From: TMED13 sp042090305
GTDB lineage: Bacteria > Pseudomonadota > Alphaproteobacteria > Methylaequorales > Methylaequoraceae
Length of the DNA: 64,000 nucleotides
Assembly (NCBI GenBank): GCA_042090305.1
Contig: JBELJQ010000001.1
Span: forward strand, 1 to 64,000
Direction of reading: 5' to 3'
Positions 1 through 7,363 of this stretch are shown here, piece by piece (the stretch's first letter is position 1; each line of letters begins with the position of its first letter). The notes beneath the pieces were generated by a model. That model saw nothing but the letters and a program-made list of their open reading frames with translations. It was not told where the DNA came from and did not search any database. A program made the translations under genes and the position numbers.

Positions 1-19
1 CAATTTCAATTTCATCCAT
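1..19 (-). CDS. Possible start of the next minus-strand gene (partial)
   Basis: An ATG on the minus strand lies 2 bases after the petC stop and opens a reading frame (M-D-E-I-E-I) that runs off the window edge. The spacing matches the tight packing of this region. Six codons are too few to name a product. It may be the next gene of the petABC operon or a chance frame. Confidence 0.25.
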
Positions 20-21
20 TA

Positions 22-786
22 TTAATTAACATCTTTCCATATCTTTCTCTTAACGCCCAATAACATTATGGTTAAAAGAATGAGGAAGAATAATGTTTTA
101 ACTCCAAGGCTCTTTCGTTCCTCTAGTTCTGGTTCAGCAGCCCAGGATAAGAATGACGTAACATCTCTTGCAATCTGAACGTGTGTTGCGTCTGTTCCGT
201 CGTAATAGTCTACGATATCATCCATGATTGGGGATGGCATAGCTATTTGTTTTCCAGGGTAGTACTCGTTATAATACATTCCCTCGCTTGCCTCAAAACC
301 TTCAGGAAACTCCTTATATCCATTGAGCAGACTATATAAATAGTCAGCACCACCTGCCCTAGCTTTTACTATTAAAGATAGGTCTGGTGGGTAGGCACCA
401 TTATTAGCAACTCTAGCTTGGTTATCATTTTCATATGGGTTCACAAATTTATCACTTGGTTTTGCTTCCCTATCGAACATTTCACCCTCATCATTTGGTC
501 CATCTACTAACTCATATTCACCAGCTATTGACTTTATCTCATCTACTGTAAGTCCTATACCAGTTAAATCTCTATAAGACACATGCTTTAAACCATGACA
601 AGCTGCACATACCTCTTTATAAACTAGAAAACCACGTTGTAATGAAGATTTGTCAAATCTACCGAATATTCCACTATGAGGCCAGTTTTGTTCTATCAAC
701 TCTATTTTATCAGAAGCAGCTTTTATAGTTTTAGAAACAATTGAAAATGAAAATATTACAAAAAATATCAATATTTTATTTAACAT
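22..786 (-). CDS. petC: Cytochrome c1, bc1 complex subunit
   Basis: Membrane-anchored c-type cytochrome of the ubiquinol:cytochrome c reductase; it passes electrons from the Rieske protein to soluble or membrane cytochrome c. From the ATG at 786 the product is 254 aa with a signal peptide (about residues 1-23), the heme-binding CAACH at 60-64, a downstream M-P-S-P heme-ligand region and a C-terminal membrane anchor. An in-frame ATG exists upstream at 867, but it lies inside cytochrome b and would add 27 residues before the signal peptide, so 786 is preferred. The start overlaps the end of the cytochrome b gene by 11 bp, so it is the third gene of a petABC operon. Confidence 0.95.
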   Translation of the reverse strand: MLNKILIFFVIFSFSIVSKTIKAASDKIELIEQNWPHSGIFGRFDKSSLQRGFLVYKEVCAACHGLKHVSYRDLTGIGLTVDEIKSIAGEYELVDGPNDEGEMFDREAKPSDKFVNPYENDNQARVANNGAYPPDLSLIVKARAGGADYLYSLLNGYKEFPEGFEASEGMYYNEYYPGKQIAMPSPIMDDIVDYYDGTDATHVQIARDVTSFLSWAAEPELEERKSLGVKTLFFLILLTIMLLGVKRKIWKDVN

Positions 787-2029
787 AACTCTCTTTAGTT
801 TCTGTATCAAATCTTTTTGATAAGACAGCTGACGAAATGCTTGAAGGTAAATCAGAAACCTTCTCAAATCGTGATAACAAAGGCATTATTATTAGGAAGA
901 AAGCAAAATAGTATACGGAAGCAATTCTTGCTATCAATACATAAATTCCTTCGGCAGGCATTGCTCCAACCCAACCTAAGACGATACTATTAATGACAAA
1001 CAACCAATAAAATTGTTTATAGTAGGGTCTAAAACTTGCGCTTCTTACTTTGTGCTTGTCAAGCCAAGGAAGGAAGAAAAGAACTAGTACAGCTGCAAAC
1101 ATTAGAAGAACACCCATTAACTTATCTGGAACTGCTCTTAAAATGGCATAAAACGGAAGAAAGTACCATTCTGGGACTATGTGAGCTGGTGTTTGAAGGG
1201 GATTAGCTGGAATGTAATTGTCTGGATGCCCAAGAAAATTGGGGGCAAAAAAGACTAGACTTGCATAAATAATTAAAAAAACACCTAAACCAAAATAATC
1301 TTTGACTGTATAGTAAGGATGGAATGGGATCGTATCATTTTCTGATTTAACATCTACTCCAGTGGGGTTATTTGAACCAAACTGATGAAGAGCAACTAAA
1401 TGGAGTGCAACCACGCCTACTATTGCAAATGGAAGTAAATAGTGAAGCACAAAAAATCTACTTAATGTAGGGTTATCGACTGAAAATCCACCCCATAAGA
1501 AAGTAACTATATAATCACCAATAATTGGAAATGCTGAAAAGAGGTTGGTAATAACTGTTGCACCCCAAAAACTCATTTGTCCCCACGGTAAAACATAACC
1601 CATAAATGCGGTGGCCATCATTAACAGTAGAATGACAACTCCCAACATCCACAAAATCTCTCTAGGATACTTGTAGGACCCATAATATAAACCTCTAAAT
1701 ATGTGAATAAATACAATTATAAAAAACATCGAAGCGCCATTCATATGAATATAACGCAATAACCAACCATTATTCACATCTCTCATAATTCTTTCAACAC
1801 TTTCAAATGCGAGATCTGTATTGGCTGTATACTGCATTGCTAGTAAAATTCCAGAAATTATCATTATGACTAGAGTTATTCCAGCTAGAGAACCAAAGTT
1901 CCAAAAATAGTTTAAATTTTTAGGGGTAGGATAGTCTCTAAGGTTGTGGTTAATAAAACTGAAAACAGGCAGTCTTTTATCAATCCAACCTGCAACGCCT
2001 TTTTGTTCTGTATTGTTATCTTTTTTCAT
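776..2029 (-). CDS. petB: Cytochrome b, bc1 complex subunit
   Basis: Polytopic core subunit of the bc1 complex that carries the two b hemes and both quinone sites. The 417-aa product has the four axial histidines at H95, H109, H196 and H210, paired with equal 101-residue spacing as the family requires. The Qo-site PEWY motif is at 286-289. It is a full-length mitochondrial/proteobacterial-type cytochrome b, not the split b6/subunit IV form. It starts 4 bp after the Rieske gene and overlaps petC at its end. ETF-QO, ubiA and the cox operon elsewhere in the window complete an aerobic ubiquinone chain. Confidence 0.97.
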   Translation of the reverse strand: MKKDNNTEQKGVAGWIDKRLPVFSFINHNLRDYPTPKNLNYFWNFGSLAGITLVIMIISGILLAMQYTANTDLAFESVERIMRDVNNGWLLRYIHMNGASMFFIIVFIHIFRGLYYGSYKYPREILWMLGVVILLLMMATAFMGYVLPWGQMSFWGATVITNLFSAFPIIGDYIVTFLWGGFSVDNPTLSRFFVLHYLLPFAIVGVVALHLVALHQFGSNNPTGVDVKSENDTIPFHPYYTVKDYFGLGVFLIIYASLVFFAPNFLGHPDNYIPANPLQTPAHIVPEWYFLPFYAILRAVPDKLMGVLLMFAAVLVLFFLPWLDKHKVRSASFRPYYKQFYWLFVINSIVLGWVGAMPAEGIYVLIARIASVYYFAFFLIIMPLLSRFEKVSDLPSSISSAVLSKRFDTETKESYVK

Positions 2030-2033
2030 AAAT

Positions 2034-2591
2034 TTAGCCTATTTTGATTATATCATCTGATACAAATTCATATGGTGGAATTTCAAGGTTCAATGGAGCT
2101 GGTCCTTTTCTTATTCTTCCAGAAGTATCGTAATGAGACCCGTGACAAGGACAAAACCACCCATCAAAATCCCCTTTACTATCTCCAATCTTTTGCCCAA
2201 GCGGAACGCATCCTAAATGTGTACAAACACCAATTACAACTAGCCATTTGGGATTTTGAACTCTAGATTCATCCGATGCTTTATGAATAAGACCGTCTAC
2301 ATCTGCATCTGTGGCATCTTGAATTTCTGAAGTTGTTCTGTGTCTAATAAAAATTGGTTTCCCTCGCCACATTACAGTTAAACTTTGACCTTCTTCAATT
2401 GGTGAAAGATCAACCTCCGTAGAAGCAAGCGCTAGGACATCTTTTGATGGATTCATTGTGTCAATTAGAGACCAGACTGTAGCTCCACCGCCAGCAATAG
2501 CTAAACCAGCAGTTGTAATGTAAAGAAAATCTCTTTTCTCTTCATCAACTGATGATGTATTATTTTTATCTTTTGATTCCACTTTATCCAT
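2034..2591 (-). CDS. petA: Rieske iron-sulfur subunit of the bc1 complex
   Basis: Carries the 2Fe-2S cluster that accepts the first electron from ubiquinol. The 185-aa product has both cluster-binding boxes, C-T-H-L-G-C at 123-128 and C-P-C-H at 147-150, after an N-terminal membrane anchor (about 24-44). The residues before the anchor read K-R-D-F-L (19-23) where most alphaproteobacterial Rieske proteins have the twin-arginine R-R-D-F-L; see the finding. First gene of petABC. The 47-bp region shared with divergent hemF must hold the promoter. I see no clear ribosome binding site. Confidence 0.96.
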   Translation of the reverse strand: MDKVESKDKNNTSSVDEEKRDFLYITTAGLAIAGGGATVWSLIDTMNPSKDVLALASTEVDLSPIEEGQSLTVMWRGKPIFIRHRTTSEIQDATDADVDGLIHKASDESRVQNPKWLVVIGVCTHLGCVPLGQKIGDSKGDFDGWFCPCHGSHYDTSGRIRKGPAPLNLEIPPYEFVSDDIIKIG

Positions 2592-2596
2592 AAAAA

Positions 2597-2617
2597 TATA
2601 TTATTTACTATAATATA
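2597..2617. promoter_or_regulatory. AT-only inverted repeat and candidate -10 between petA and hemF
   Basis: TATATTAT and ATAATATA form an 8-bp inverted repeat with a 5-nt spacer. It contains TATAAT at 2609-2614 on the plus strand, which would give hemF a leader of about 18 nt. All-A/T repeats arise easily in this genome, so I read it mainly as a promoter element. No good -35 box is visible. Confidence 0.3.
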
Positions 2618-2638
2618 AAAAATAAAAAACTTAAAACA

Positions 2639-3496
2639 ATGAAAAAAATTGATGAAAGAAAAAAAAAATCATCCAATTGGTTCAAAAAGCTCAGAGATGA
2701 TATTTGTCTTACTCTTGAAGAAATAGAAAAAAAACATTCAAACACCTCTGCACGTTTCAATAGAATAAATTGGTTTAGAGATAAATCAGGTACAAATAAA
2801 CTTGGTGGAGGTGAAATGAGTCTGATAAGAGGTGAAGTCTTTGAAAAAGCAGGTGTTAATATATCAACTGTTTTTGGAGAACTATCAGATTCAATGATAG
2901 GAAAAATTCCTGGAACGGAAAATAAAAAAGAATTCTGGGCATCTGGTATCTCTGTTGTTATTCATCCCAATTCCCCAAAAATACCTGCCATTCATATGAA
3001 CACCAGATTCATTGTAACAGAAAAATCATGGTTTGGTGGCGGAACAGATATTACACCAACAGATAAAAAGTGTAAGGAATCGTTAAGAATCTCAACTTTT
3101 TTCCATAATGAACTTAAAAAAATATGTGATGATTATAATCCAACATCCTATAAAAAGTATAAGAAATGGTGCGATGATTACTTTTATTTACCTCACAGGC
3201 AGGAATCTAGAGGCCTAGGCGGAATATTCTACGATTATCTCAACTCAAACGACTGGAATTCAGACTTTCTATTCACTAAAAATGTTGGTTCAACTTTCCT
3301 TAAAGTCTACAATCAAATTGTTAAAGAAACTATTTCTGATTCATGGACTGAAAAAGACGAAAGCTTACAAGCGCACAGAAGATCAAGATATGTTGAGTTT
3401 AACTTATTACATGATAGAGGAACGAAATTTGGGCTTCAAACTGATGGTAATATTGACGCAATACTTATGTCACTACCTCCGAATGCCTCATGGTAA
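2639..3496 (+). CDS. hemF: Oxygen-dependent coproporphyrinogen III oxidase
   Basis: Converts coproporphyrinogen III to protoporphyrinogen IX with O2, a step in making heme for the bc1 and cox complexes. Family signatures are clear: the GGGEMS region, the H-P-x-x-P...HMN segment, W-F-G-G-G-T-D-I-T-P, and the G-I-F-Y-D-Y block. The product is 285 aa. It stops right after S-L-P-P-N-A-S-W, where longer homologues such as E. coli HemF continue for about 20 more residues (from memory, Rickettsia HemF is also short). The last 9 bp overlap the convergent CCA-adding enzyme gene. The need for O2 fits an aerobe. Confidence 0.93.
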   Translation: MKKIDERKKKSSNWFKKLRDDICLTLEEIEKKHSNTSARFNRINWFRDKSGTNKLGGGEMSLIRGEVFEKAGVNISTVFGELSDSMIGKIPGTENKKEFWASGISVVIHPNSPKIPAIHMNTRFIVTEKSWFGGGTDITPTDKKCKESLRISTFFHNELKKICDDYNPTSYKKYKKWCDDYFYLPHRQESRGLGGIFYDYLNSNDWNSDFLFTKNVGSTFLKVYNQIVKETISDSWTEKDESLQAHRRSRYVEFNLLHDRGTKFGLQTDGNIDAILMSLPPNASW

Positions 3497-4702
3497 AAAC
3501 CGAGAAACAAATTCAATACATTCTTTTTTATTTTTTCTAAAATTATTTTTTATCCACCACTCTTCTGTTTTTTTTATTACTTCTCCCACATCAGAGCCAG
3601 CCGAAAAGCCCAATTTGATGATATCATTCCCCTTAATTGGAAGTTTTTTCTTCTTAAAACTATCTAAATTTTTCAAAGCTTTTGATAGGGTATCTAAACT
3701 TATTTTTTTATTAGCATAGTTCTCAAGAAGCTTGTCTTTAACATATAAATCATCATGCTTATAAAAAATTTTTCTTAGATAGATTTCACTGTAGCGAAAT
3801 ATATCAATTTGATATTTTAATCTTTTTATGAATTCTTTATTCATTTTCTTTTCAAAGTTGAGAGATTTTTTTACATCTCTCAGTAGAAATTTAAGTCTCC
3901 TCAAAAAACTTATATTTTTAAATTTATTTTCAATTTTACATAACCTTTCAAAATTTTTGAAATTTAATTTCTCACCCACACTGCTCTGAATAATTTTTCT
4001 TATAGATTTGAGATTTATATTCTTGGAAAAATTTTTGTGAGTTATAATTTTTTCTAGCTCTTCAAAACGTCTCTCTAAAGATAAATCAGCTATTCTTTTT
4101 TCATATCTTGTCAACTTTTTCAAAGTATCGATATCTAAATTTTTATCATAGATTATTGAGAATCTAACAAATCTTAATACTCGCAAAAGATCTTCAGAAA
4201 CTCTATTTTCAATTTTTCCAATGAACTTTATAACTCCATTTATTAAATCTATGTAACCATTATTAGGGTCATATAAATTTCCTTTCATATCACAATATAT
4301 TGAATTAATTGTAAAATCACGTCGTTTGGAATCAAGTTCTAAATCCTTTGTATGCTTGATTTTGGCCCACCTTCCATCTGTTTCCAAGTCTTCTCTCATA
4401 ATAGTTACATCTATTTTTATATTATTTACCAATACTACTAATGAGCCAAACTTAATTCCTAAAGGAAGAAACTTTATATTCGATTTCTTTAAACATTTGG
4501 TCAAATCATTTAAAGAAAGGTCTGTAATTAAATCGGGATGCTGATTTATAAATGATTTATTTAAAATTAAATTTCTAACTGCACCTCCGATAAGGAATAC
4601 CTTGCCTTTTTTTAAACTCAAAGATTTCTGCACAGTTTTAATTTCTTTGAGTGGTATATTTATATCCATACATTTCTTTTGAAAATCTTTAATTTTTTTC
4701 AT
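3488..4702 (-). CDS. cca: CCA-adding tRNA nucleotidyltransferase (poly(A) polymerase family)
   Basis: Class II nucleotidyltransferase that builds or repairs the 3' CCA of tRNAs. Visible motifs are L-I-G-G-A-V-R-N (37-44), I-D-V-T-I-M-R (catalytic strand), K-R-R-D-F-T-I-N-S-I and E-D-L-L-R-V-L-R-F-V-R, followed by a Lys-rich helical tRNA-binding half. The first metal-binding pair, normally D-x-D followed by (I/L)AT, reads H55-P-D57; see the finding. It overlaps DUF6111 by 14 bp, the usual alphaproteobacterial pairing, and its 3' end overlaps hemF. The one tRNA in this window encodes its own CCA, so a repair role is enough for that tRNA. Confidence 0.88.
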   Translation of the reverse strand: MKKIKDFQKKCMDINIPLKEIKTVQKSLSLKKGKVFLIGGAVRNLILNKSFINQHPDLITDLSLNDLTKCLKKSNIKFLPLGIKFGSLVVLVNNIKIDVTIMREDLETDGRWAKIKHTKDLELDSKRRDFTINSIYCDMKGNLYDPNNGYIDLINGVIKFIGKIENRVSEDLLRVLRFVRFSIIYDKNLDIDTLKKLTRYEKRIADLSLERRFEELEKIITHKNFSKNINLKSIRKIIQSSVGEKLNFKNFERLCKIENKFKNISFLRRLKFLLRDVKKSLNFEKKMNKEFIKRLKYQIDIFRYSEIYLRKIFYKHDDLYVKDKLLENYANKKISLDTLSKALKNLDSFKKKKLPIKGNDIIKLGFSAGSDVGEVIKKTEEWWIKNNFRKNKKECIEFVSRFLP

Positions 4703-4922
4703 TAAAATGTCCAGGTATCACTTTTTCCCCATCGTAAAATGGAGGAGTGTATTTTTTTTCATTTTCTTTTTCCATAAGAAAAAAAGAGCTAATTAAAATT
4801 GAAAAAATAATTAACGTCATTAGGTGTAAAATATAAATTGTTCTCTTTGACATTTTTTTTGTTAAAGCAAATACAACTATAACCAAGCAAATCAATAACA
4901 GAATAATAAAATATTTGATCAT
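4689..4922 (-). CDS. DUF6111 family small membrane protein
   Basis: A 77-aa protein with two predicted membrane helices (about 4-20 and 31-50) and the C-terminal signature P-P-F-Y-D-G-x-x-V-I-P-G-H-F, which resembles the (Y/V)-P-x-x-x-x-G-x-x-V-P-G-H-F tail of the alphaproteobacterial DUF6111 family. Its function is unknown. The family is commonly encoded just before the CCA-adding enzyme, as here, where the genes overlap by 14 bp. The family call is from memory of the signature and the gene order. Confidence 0.72.
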   Translation of the reverse strand: MIKYFIILLLICLVIVVFALTKKMSKRTIYILHLMTLIIFSILISSFFLMEKENEKKYTPPFYDGEKVIPGHFNEKN

Positions 4923-4936
4923 TTTAAAAAAAACTC

Positions 4937-4949
4937 TAAGGTTACCTTA
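4937..4949. promoter_or_regulatory. Compact palindrome TAAGGTTACCTTA between DUF6111 and eipB
   Basis: TAAGGT and ACCTTA form a perfect 6-bp inverted repeat around one central base, midway between divergent starts (DUF6111 at 4922, eipB at 4978). A TATAAT at 4967-4972 lies 5 nt before the eipB ATG, so an eipB transcript would be nearly leaderless and the palindrome would sit at its -35 region, where an operator would act. No regulator is identified. Confidence 0.35.
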
Positions 4950-4977
4950 ATTTTAACATTTTAAATTATAATTAGTC

Positions 4978-5781
4978 ATGAAGTTTTCAATTAAATATCT
5001 TTATCTTTATCTTTCATTCTTTCTAGTTTTCACTTTTTCAACTGTAAAGGCAAAAATTATTTCATACAAAAGTGAATATGAAATTTCAAACGCAAACGAT
5101 GATAAACCTAGGGTCCCTGGAAAAACATATATTGATAAAGCATCAGGGTATTTAACAATTGATTGGCTAGATAGCTGTCAAAATTCTTGGGTATCCAACC
5201 AACGCATGATGACAAGGTTTGTTAATTCTTATGGGGTTGGAACTGTAAGTGAAATTAACTATTCACTAAATGAGAATTTTAATGGTAAGACCATGGATTT
5301 TGTTTTGGAAATTAAAGAAAATGCAGAAGTTGTTGAAAGATTCTATGGTAAAGCTAAGAGAGAAAATAAATTAAATATAAGTTTCGTTGACAGAGAAATG
5401 TCTCTAGACTTTCCTAAGGATGTAATTTTTCCTCATAAATTTTTGGAAGAAATTGTAAGTAACTTGTATTCTGGAAAGAAAATTTTAGTTAAAAATGTAT
5501 ATGAAGGTACTATACCAGACAAATATTTTAGAATTTCTGTCTTTTTCACTGATGACGTTGAAATCTCGAAAAACACATCTCTTCCAAAAGAAATTAATAA
5601 AAAATTTAAAAAAATTAGAATGGCCTATTACCAAGATAACGATCAAACGCCAATATTTGAGCAGACTGTACTTCTGAATAATCAAGGGGTTGCAAGTGAA
5701 TTTAGGTACGATTATCCGGAATATTCGCTTTTACTTAAGTTAAAAAAGATTGAGATTATTCCGAGTAGTTGTAAAAAATAA
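4978..5781 (+). CDS. eipB: EipB/DUF1849 family cell-envelope integrity protein
   Basis: Predicted periplasmic beta-spiral protein of the EipB (DUF1849) family, needed for envelope integrity in Brucella. The 267-aa product begins with a signal peptide (about 1-25). It then shows the family pattern of a Y-x-x-x-Y-E-I-S strand, a D-S-C-Q-N-S-W-V region, F-Y-G-K-A-K-R-E-N and D-V-I-F-P-H-K-F. Its only two cysteines, C67 and C265, lie where EipB has its stabilising disulfide (C69-C278 in Brucella, from memory). It stands alone on the plus strand and ends in a strong hairpin terminator. Confidence 0.78.
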   Translation: MKFSIKYLYLYLSFFLVFTFSTVKAKIISYKSEYEISNANDDKPRVPGKTYIDKASGYLTIDWLDSCQNSWVSNQRMMTRFVNSYGVGTVSEINYSLNENFNGKTMDFVLEIKENAEVVERFYGKAKRENKLNISFVDREMSLDFPKDVIFPHKFLEEIVSNLYSGKKILVKNVYEGTIPDKYFRISVFFTDDVEISKNTSLPKEINKKFKKIRMAYYQDNDQTPIFEQTVLLNNQGVASEFRYDYPEYSLLLKLKKIEIIPSSCKK

Positions 5782-5813
5782 GGGTTTGCAAATTTAATTC
5801 ACAAACCCTTATT
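5777..5813. terminator. Bidirectional terminator between eipB and amtB
   Basis: A perfect 12-bp stem (AATAAGGGTTTG paired with CAAACCCTTATT) with a 13-nt loop starts inside the last codons of eipB and ends 16 bp before the amtB stop. It lies between convergent genes, and the A/T ends of the stem supply the U tract in either direction. It is the clearest intrinsic terminator in the window. Confidence 0.7.
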
Positions 5814-5829
5814 AGGTGGGGAGCTTTTA

Positions 5830-7179
5830 TTATTTTTTAACGAAATCTGGGTATGAAACTGAGCCCAATTCGCTCATATCTAATCCATATTCCTCTTCTT
5901 CTTTAGTAGCTCTAAGTCCAATTGTCATCTTAATCAATGTCCACACTACAAAGCTGACAATAAGTGTAAATAATCCATACGCTACTACTCCAGTTAATTG
6001 AGTCATAAATGATGCGTCAGGATTAGTCCAAGCAACAACTAGTGTTCCCCATATTCCAGCAAATAAGTGAGCGGGAATAGCCATAACGACATCATCAACC
6101 TTGAGCATATCTAGTAATTTCATACCATACATGCATATTATTCCTCCTATTGCACCAATAATAAGTGCTTGGCCCATAGAGGGTGTCAAAGGCTCTGCTG
6201 TAATTGCAACTAATCCAGCAATTGCTCCATTTAGAGTAGCGGCAATGTTAGTGTGACTATTTGTTATTTTGCTTAAAATCATACAAGCTAACACACCACC
6301 TGCTGCTGCTAAAGAGGTATTCACAAAAATATCTGCAACTGCCGTTGCATCAGCACCAGAACCTAATGCAAGTTGAGAACCTCCATTAAATCCAAACCAT
6401 CCTAGCCATAATATAAAAACACCCAAAGTTGTCATTGGTAATGAACAACCAGGTAGAGTGTTGACAGTACCATCTTTAGCAAACTTTCCTTCACGAGCAC
6501 CTAAAATTATTGCACCTGAAAGAGCAGCCCATCCACCAACTGAGTGTACTAAAGTTGAACCAGCAAAATCAGAAAATCCCATTTCGCTTAACCAACCACC
6601 ACCCCATTGCCATGAACCAGCAATTGGGTAAATGAAAGCTGTCAAAATTGCTATAAATAAAAAGAATGGCCAAATCAGAATTCTTTCTGCCAAAGCACCA
6701 GAAACGATTGAAGCTGTTGTTGCGACAAAAACCATTTGAAAAAACCAATCAGATGATGCAGCATAACCGGTTTCTAAATCAACATCGGTGCTTCTATCAA
6801 ACATTGAGAAAGAGCCGAAATACCCGCCATCAACTCCATCATACATTAAATTGTAACCAACCAGATAATACATCAATCCGGCTAATGAAAATAACCCAAT
6901 ATTTTTAAGACAAATAACTGCTGTATTTTTACTACGAACTTGTCCTGCTTCTAACATACAAAATCCTGCAGCCATGAACATTACAAGAAAGCCACATACT
7001 AAGAATAGAAAAGTGTTAAGAATGTAAGCGACTTCAGAAGATACTGCTGGTATAGCTTCCACCGAAGTTTCTTGAGCCCCCACCGAGGTAGATATTCCCA
7101 AAGCAAAAATTAATGCAAGTGAGTTTAATCCAACCTTGAATATAGGGGAAGTTTTATTTTTTAAATTGTTTGTAAACAT
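5830..7179 (-). CDS. amtB: Ammonium transporter
   Basis: Inner-membrane ammonium channel/transporter of the Amt family. The 449-aa product has a cleavable signal peptide (to about residue 35) and then the hallmark A-A-G-F-C-M-L-E-A-G-Q-V-R-S-K-N (70-85), H-S-V-G-G-W-A-A-L-S-G-A, and L-G-W-F-G-F-N-G-G-S, with eleven likely helices. The cytoplasmic tail ends in a Y-G-L-D-M-S-E-L-G motif like that contacted by PII proteins. GlnK is not adjacent, so any PII partner lies elsewhere. A strong GGGAG ribosome site sits 5 nt before the ATG. A GG-N10-GC sigma-54 promoter lies just upstream, suggesting induction under nitrogen shortage. Confidence 0.96.
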   Translation of the reverse strand: MFTNNLKNKTSPIFKVGLNSLALIFALGISTSVGAQETSVEAIPAVSSEVAYILNTFLFLVCGFLVMFMAAGFCMLEAGQVRSKNTAVICLKNIGLFSLAGLMYYLVGYNLMYDGVDGGYFGSFSMFDRSTDVDLETGYAASSDWFFQMVFVATTASIVSGALAERILIWPFFLFIAILTAFIYPIAGSWQWGGGWLSEMGFSDFAGSTLVHSVGGWAALSGAIILGAREGKFAKDGTVNTLPGCSLPMTTLGVFILWLGWFGFNGGSQLALGSGADATAVADIFVNTSLAAAGGVLACMILSKITNSHTNIAATLNGAIAGLVAITAEPLTPSMGQALIIGAIGGIICMYGMKLLDMLKVDDVVMAIPAHLFAGIWGTLVVAWTNPDASFMTQLTGVVAYGLFTLIVSFVVWTLIKMTIGLRATKEEEEYGLDMSELGSVSYPDFVKK

Positions 7180-7225
7180 AATTACTCCCTATAAAATTAA
7201 TATAATATATTCAACCATTCTATTA

Positions 7226-7241
7226 TGCAGGATGCGTGCCA
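7226..7241 (-). promoter_or_regulatory. Candidate sigma-54 (-24/-12) promoter of amtB
   Basis: Read on the minus strand the site is TGGCACG-CATC-CTGCA, close to the TGGCACG-N4-TTGCA consensus and with the exact GG-N10-GC spacing. Transcription would start near 7215, leaving about 35 nt of leader before the ATG at 7179. It is GC-rich within a very AT-rich spacer, which argues for selection. I see no clear NtrC site (TGCACC-type) between it and the divergent gene. RpoN and NtrC are not in the window. Confidence 0.62.
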
Positions 7242-7269
7242 TAATAGACCTTATATTATTAAGTAGTTG

Positions 7270-7285
7270 ATTATATTGATATAAT
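7270..7285. promoter_or_regulatory. AT palindrome in the amtB/unknown-gene spacer
   Basis: ATTATAT-TG-ATATAAT is a 7-bp inverted repeat in the 184-bp region between amtB and the divergent unknown gene, the longest gene-free stretch in the window. It lies 29 bp upstream of the -24 element. It could be an activator site or an AT-rich chance repeat. The rest of this spacer shows only A/T-rich sequence apart from the sigma-54 site. Confidence 0.2.
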
Positions 7286-7347
7286 ATTTTATGTTAAGAA
7301 TGTTCTCAATTTATTTTGCCTATTTTTTAATCTATTTTAAATATTTG

Positions 7348-7353
7348 TATACT
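7348..7353 (+). promoter_or_regulatory. Candidate -10 (TATACT) of the unknown gene
   Basis: TATACT lies 10 nt before the ATG at 7364, so transcription would begin within a few bases of the start codon and the mRNA would be almost leaderless. No matching -35 box and no ribosome binding site are visible, which is consistent with that. Confidence 0.3.
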
Positions 7354-7363
7354 ATTTAATCAA

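Noticed and set aside
3282..3719. 145-codon plus-strand frame spanning the hemF end and cca
   Set aside because: It is out of frame with hemF, low in complexity and overlaps two real genes on opposite strands.
7180..7363. NtrC enhancer site or riboswitch in the longest intergenic region
   Set aside because: Apart from the -24/-12 element I found no TGCACC-type dyad and no stable GC-containing hairpin, so no such site is claimed.
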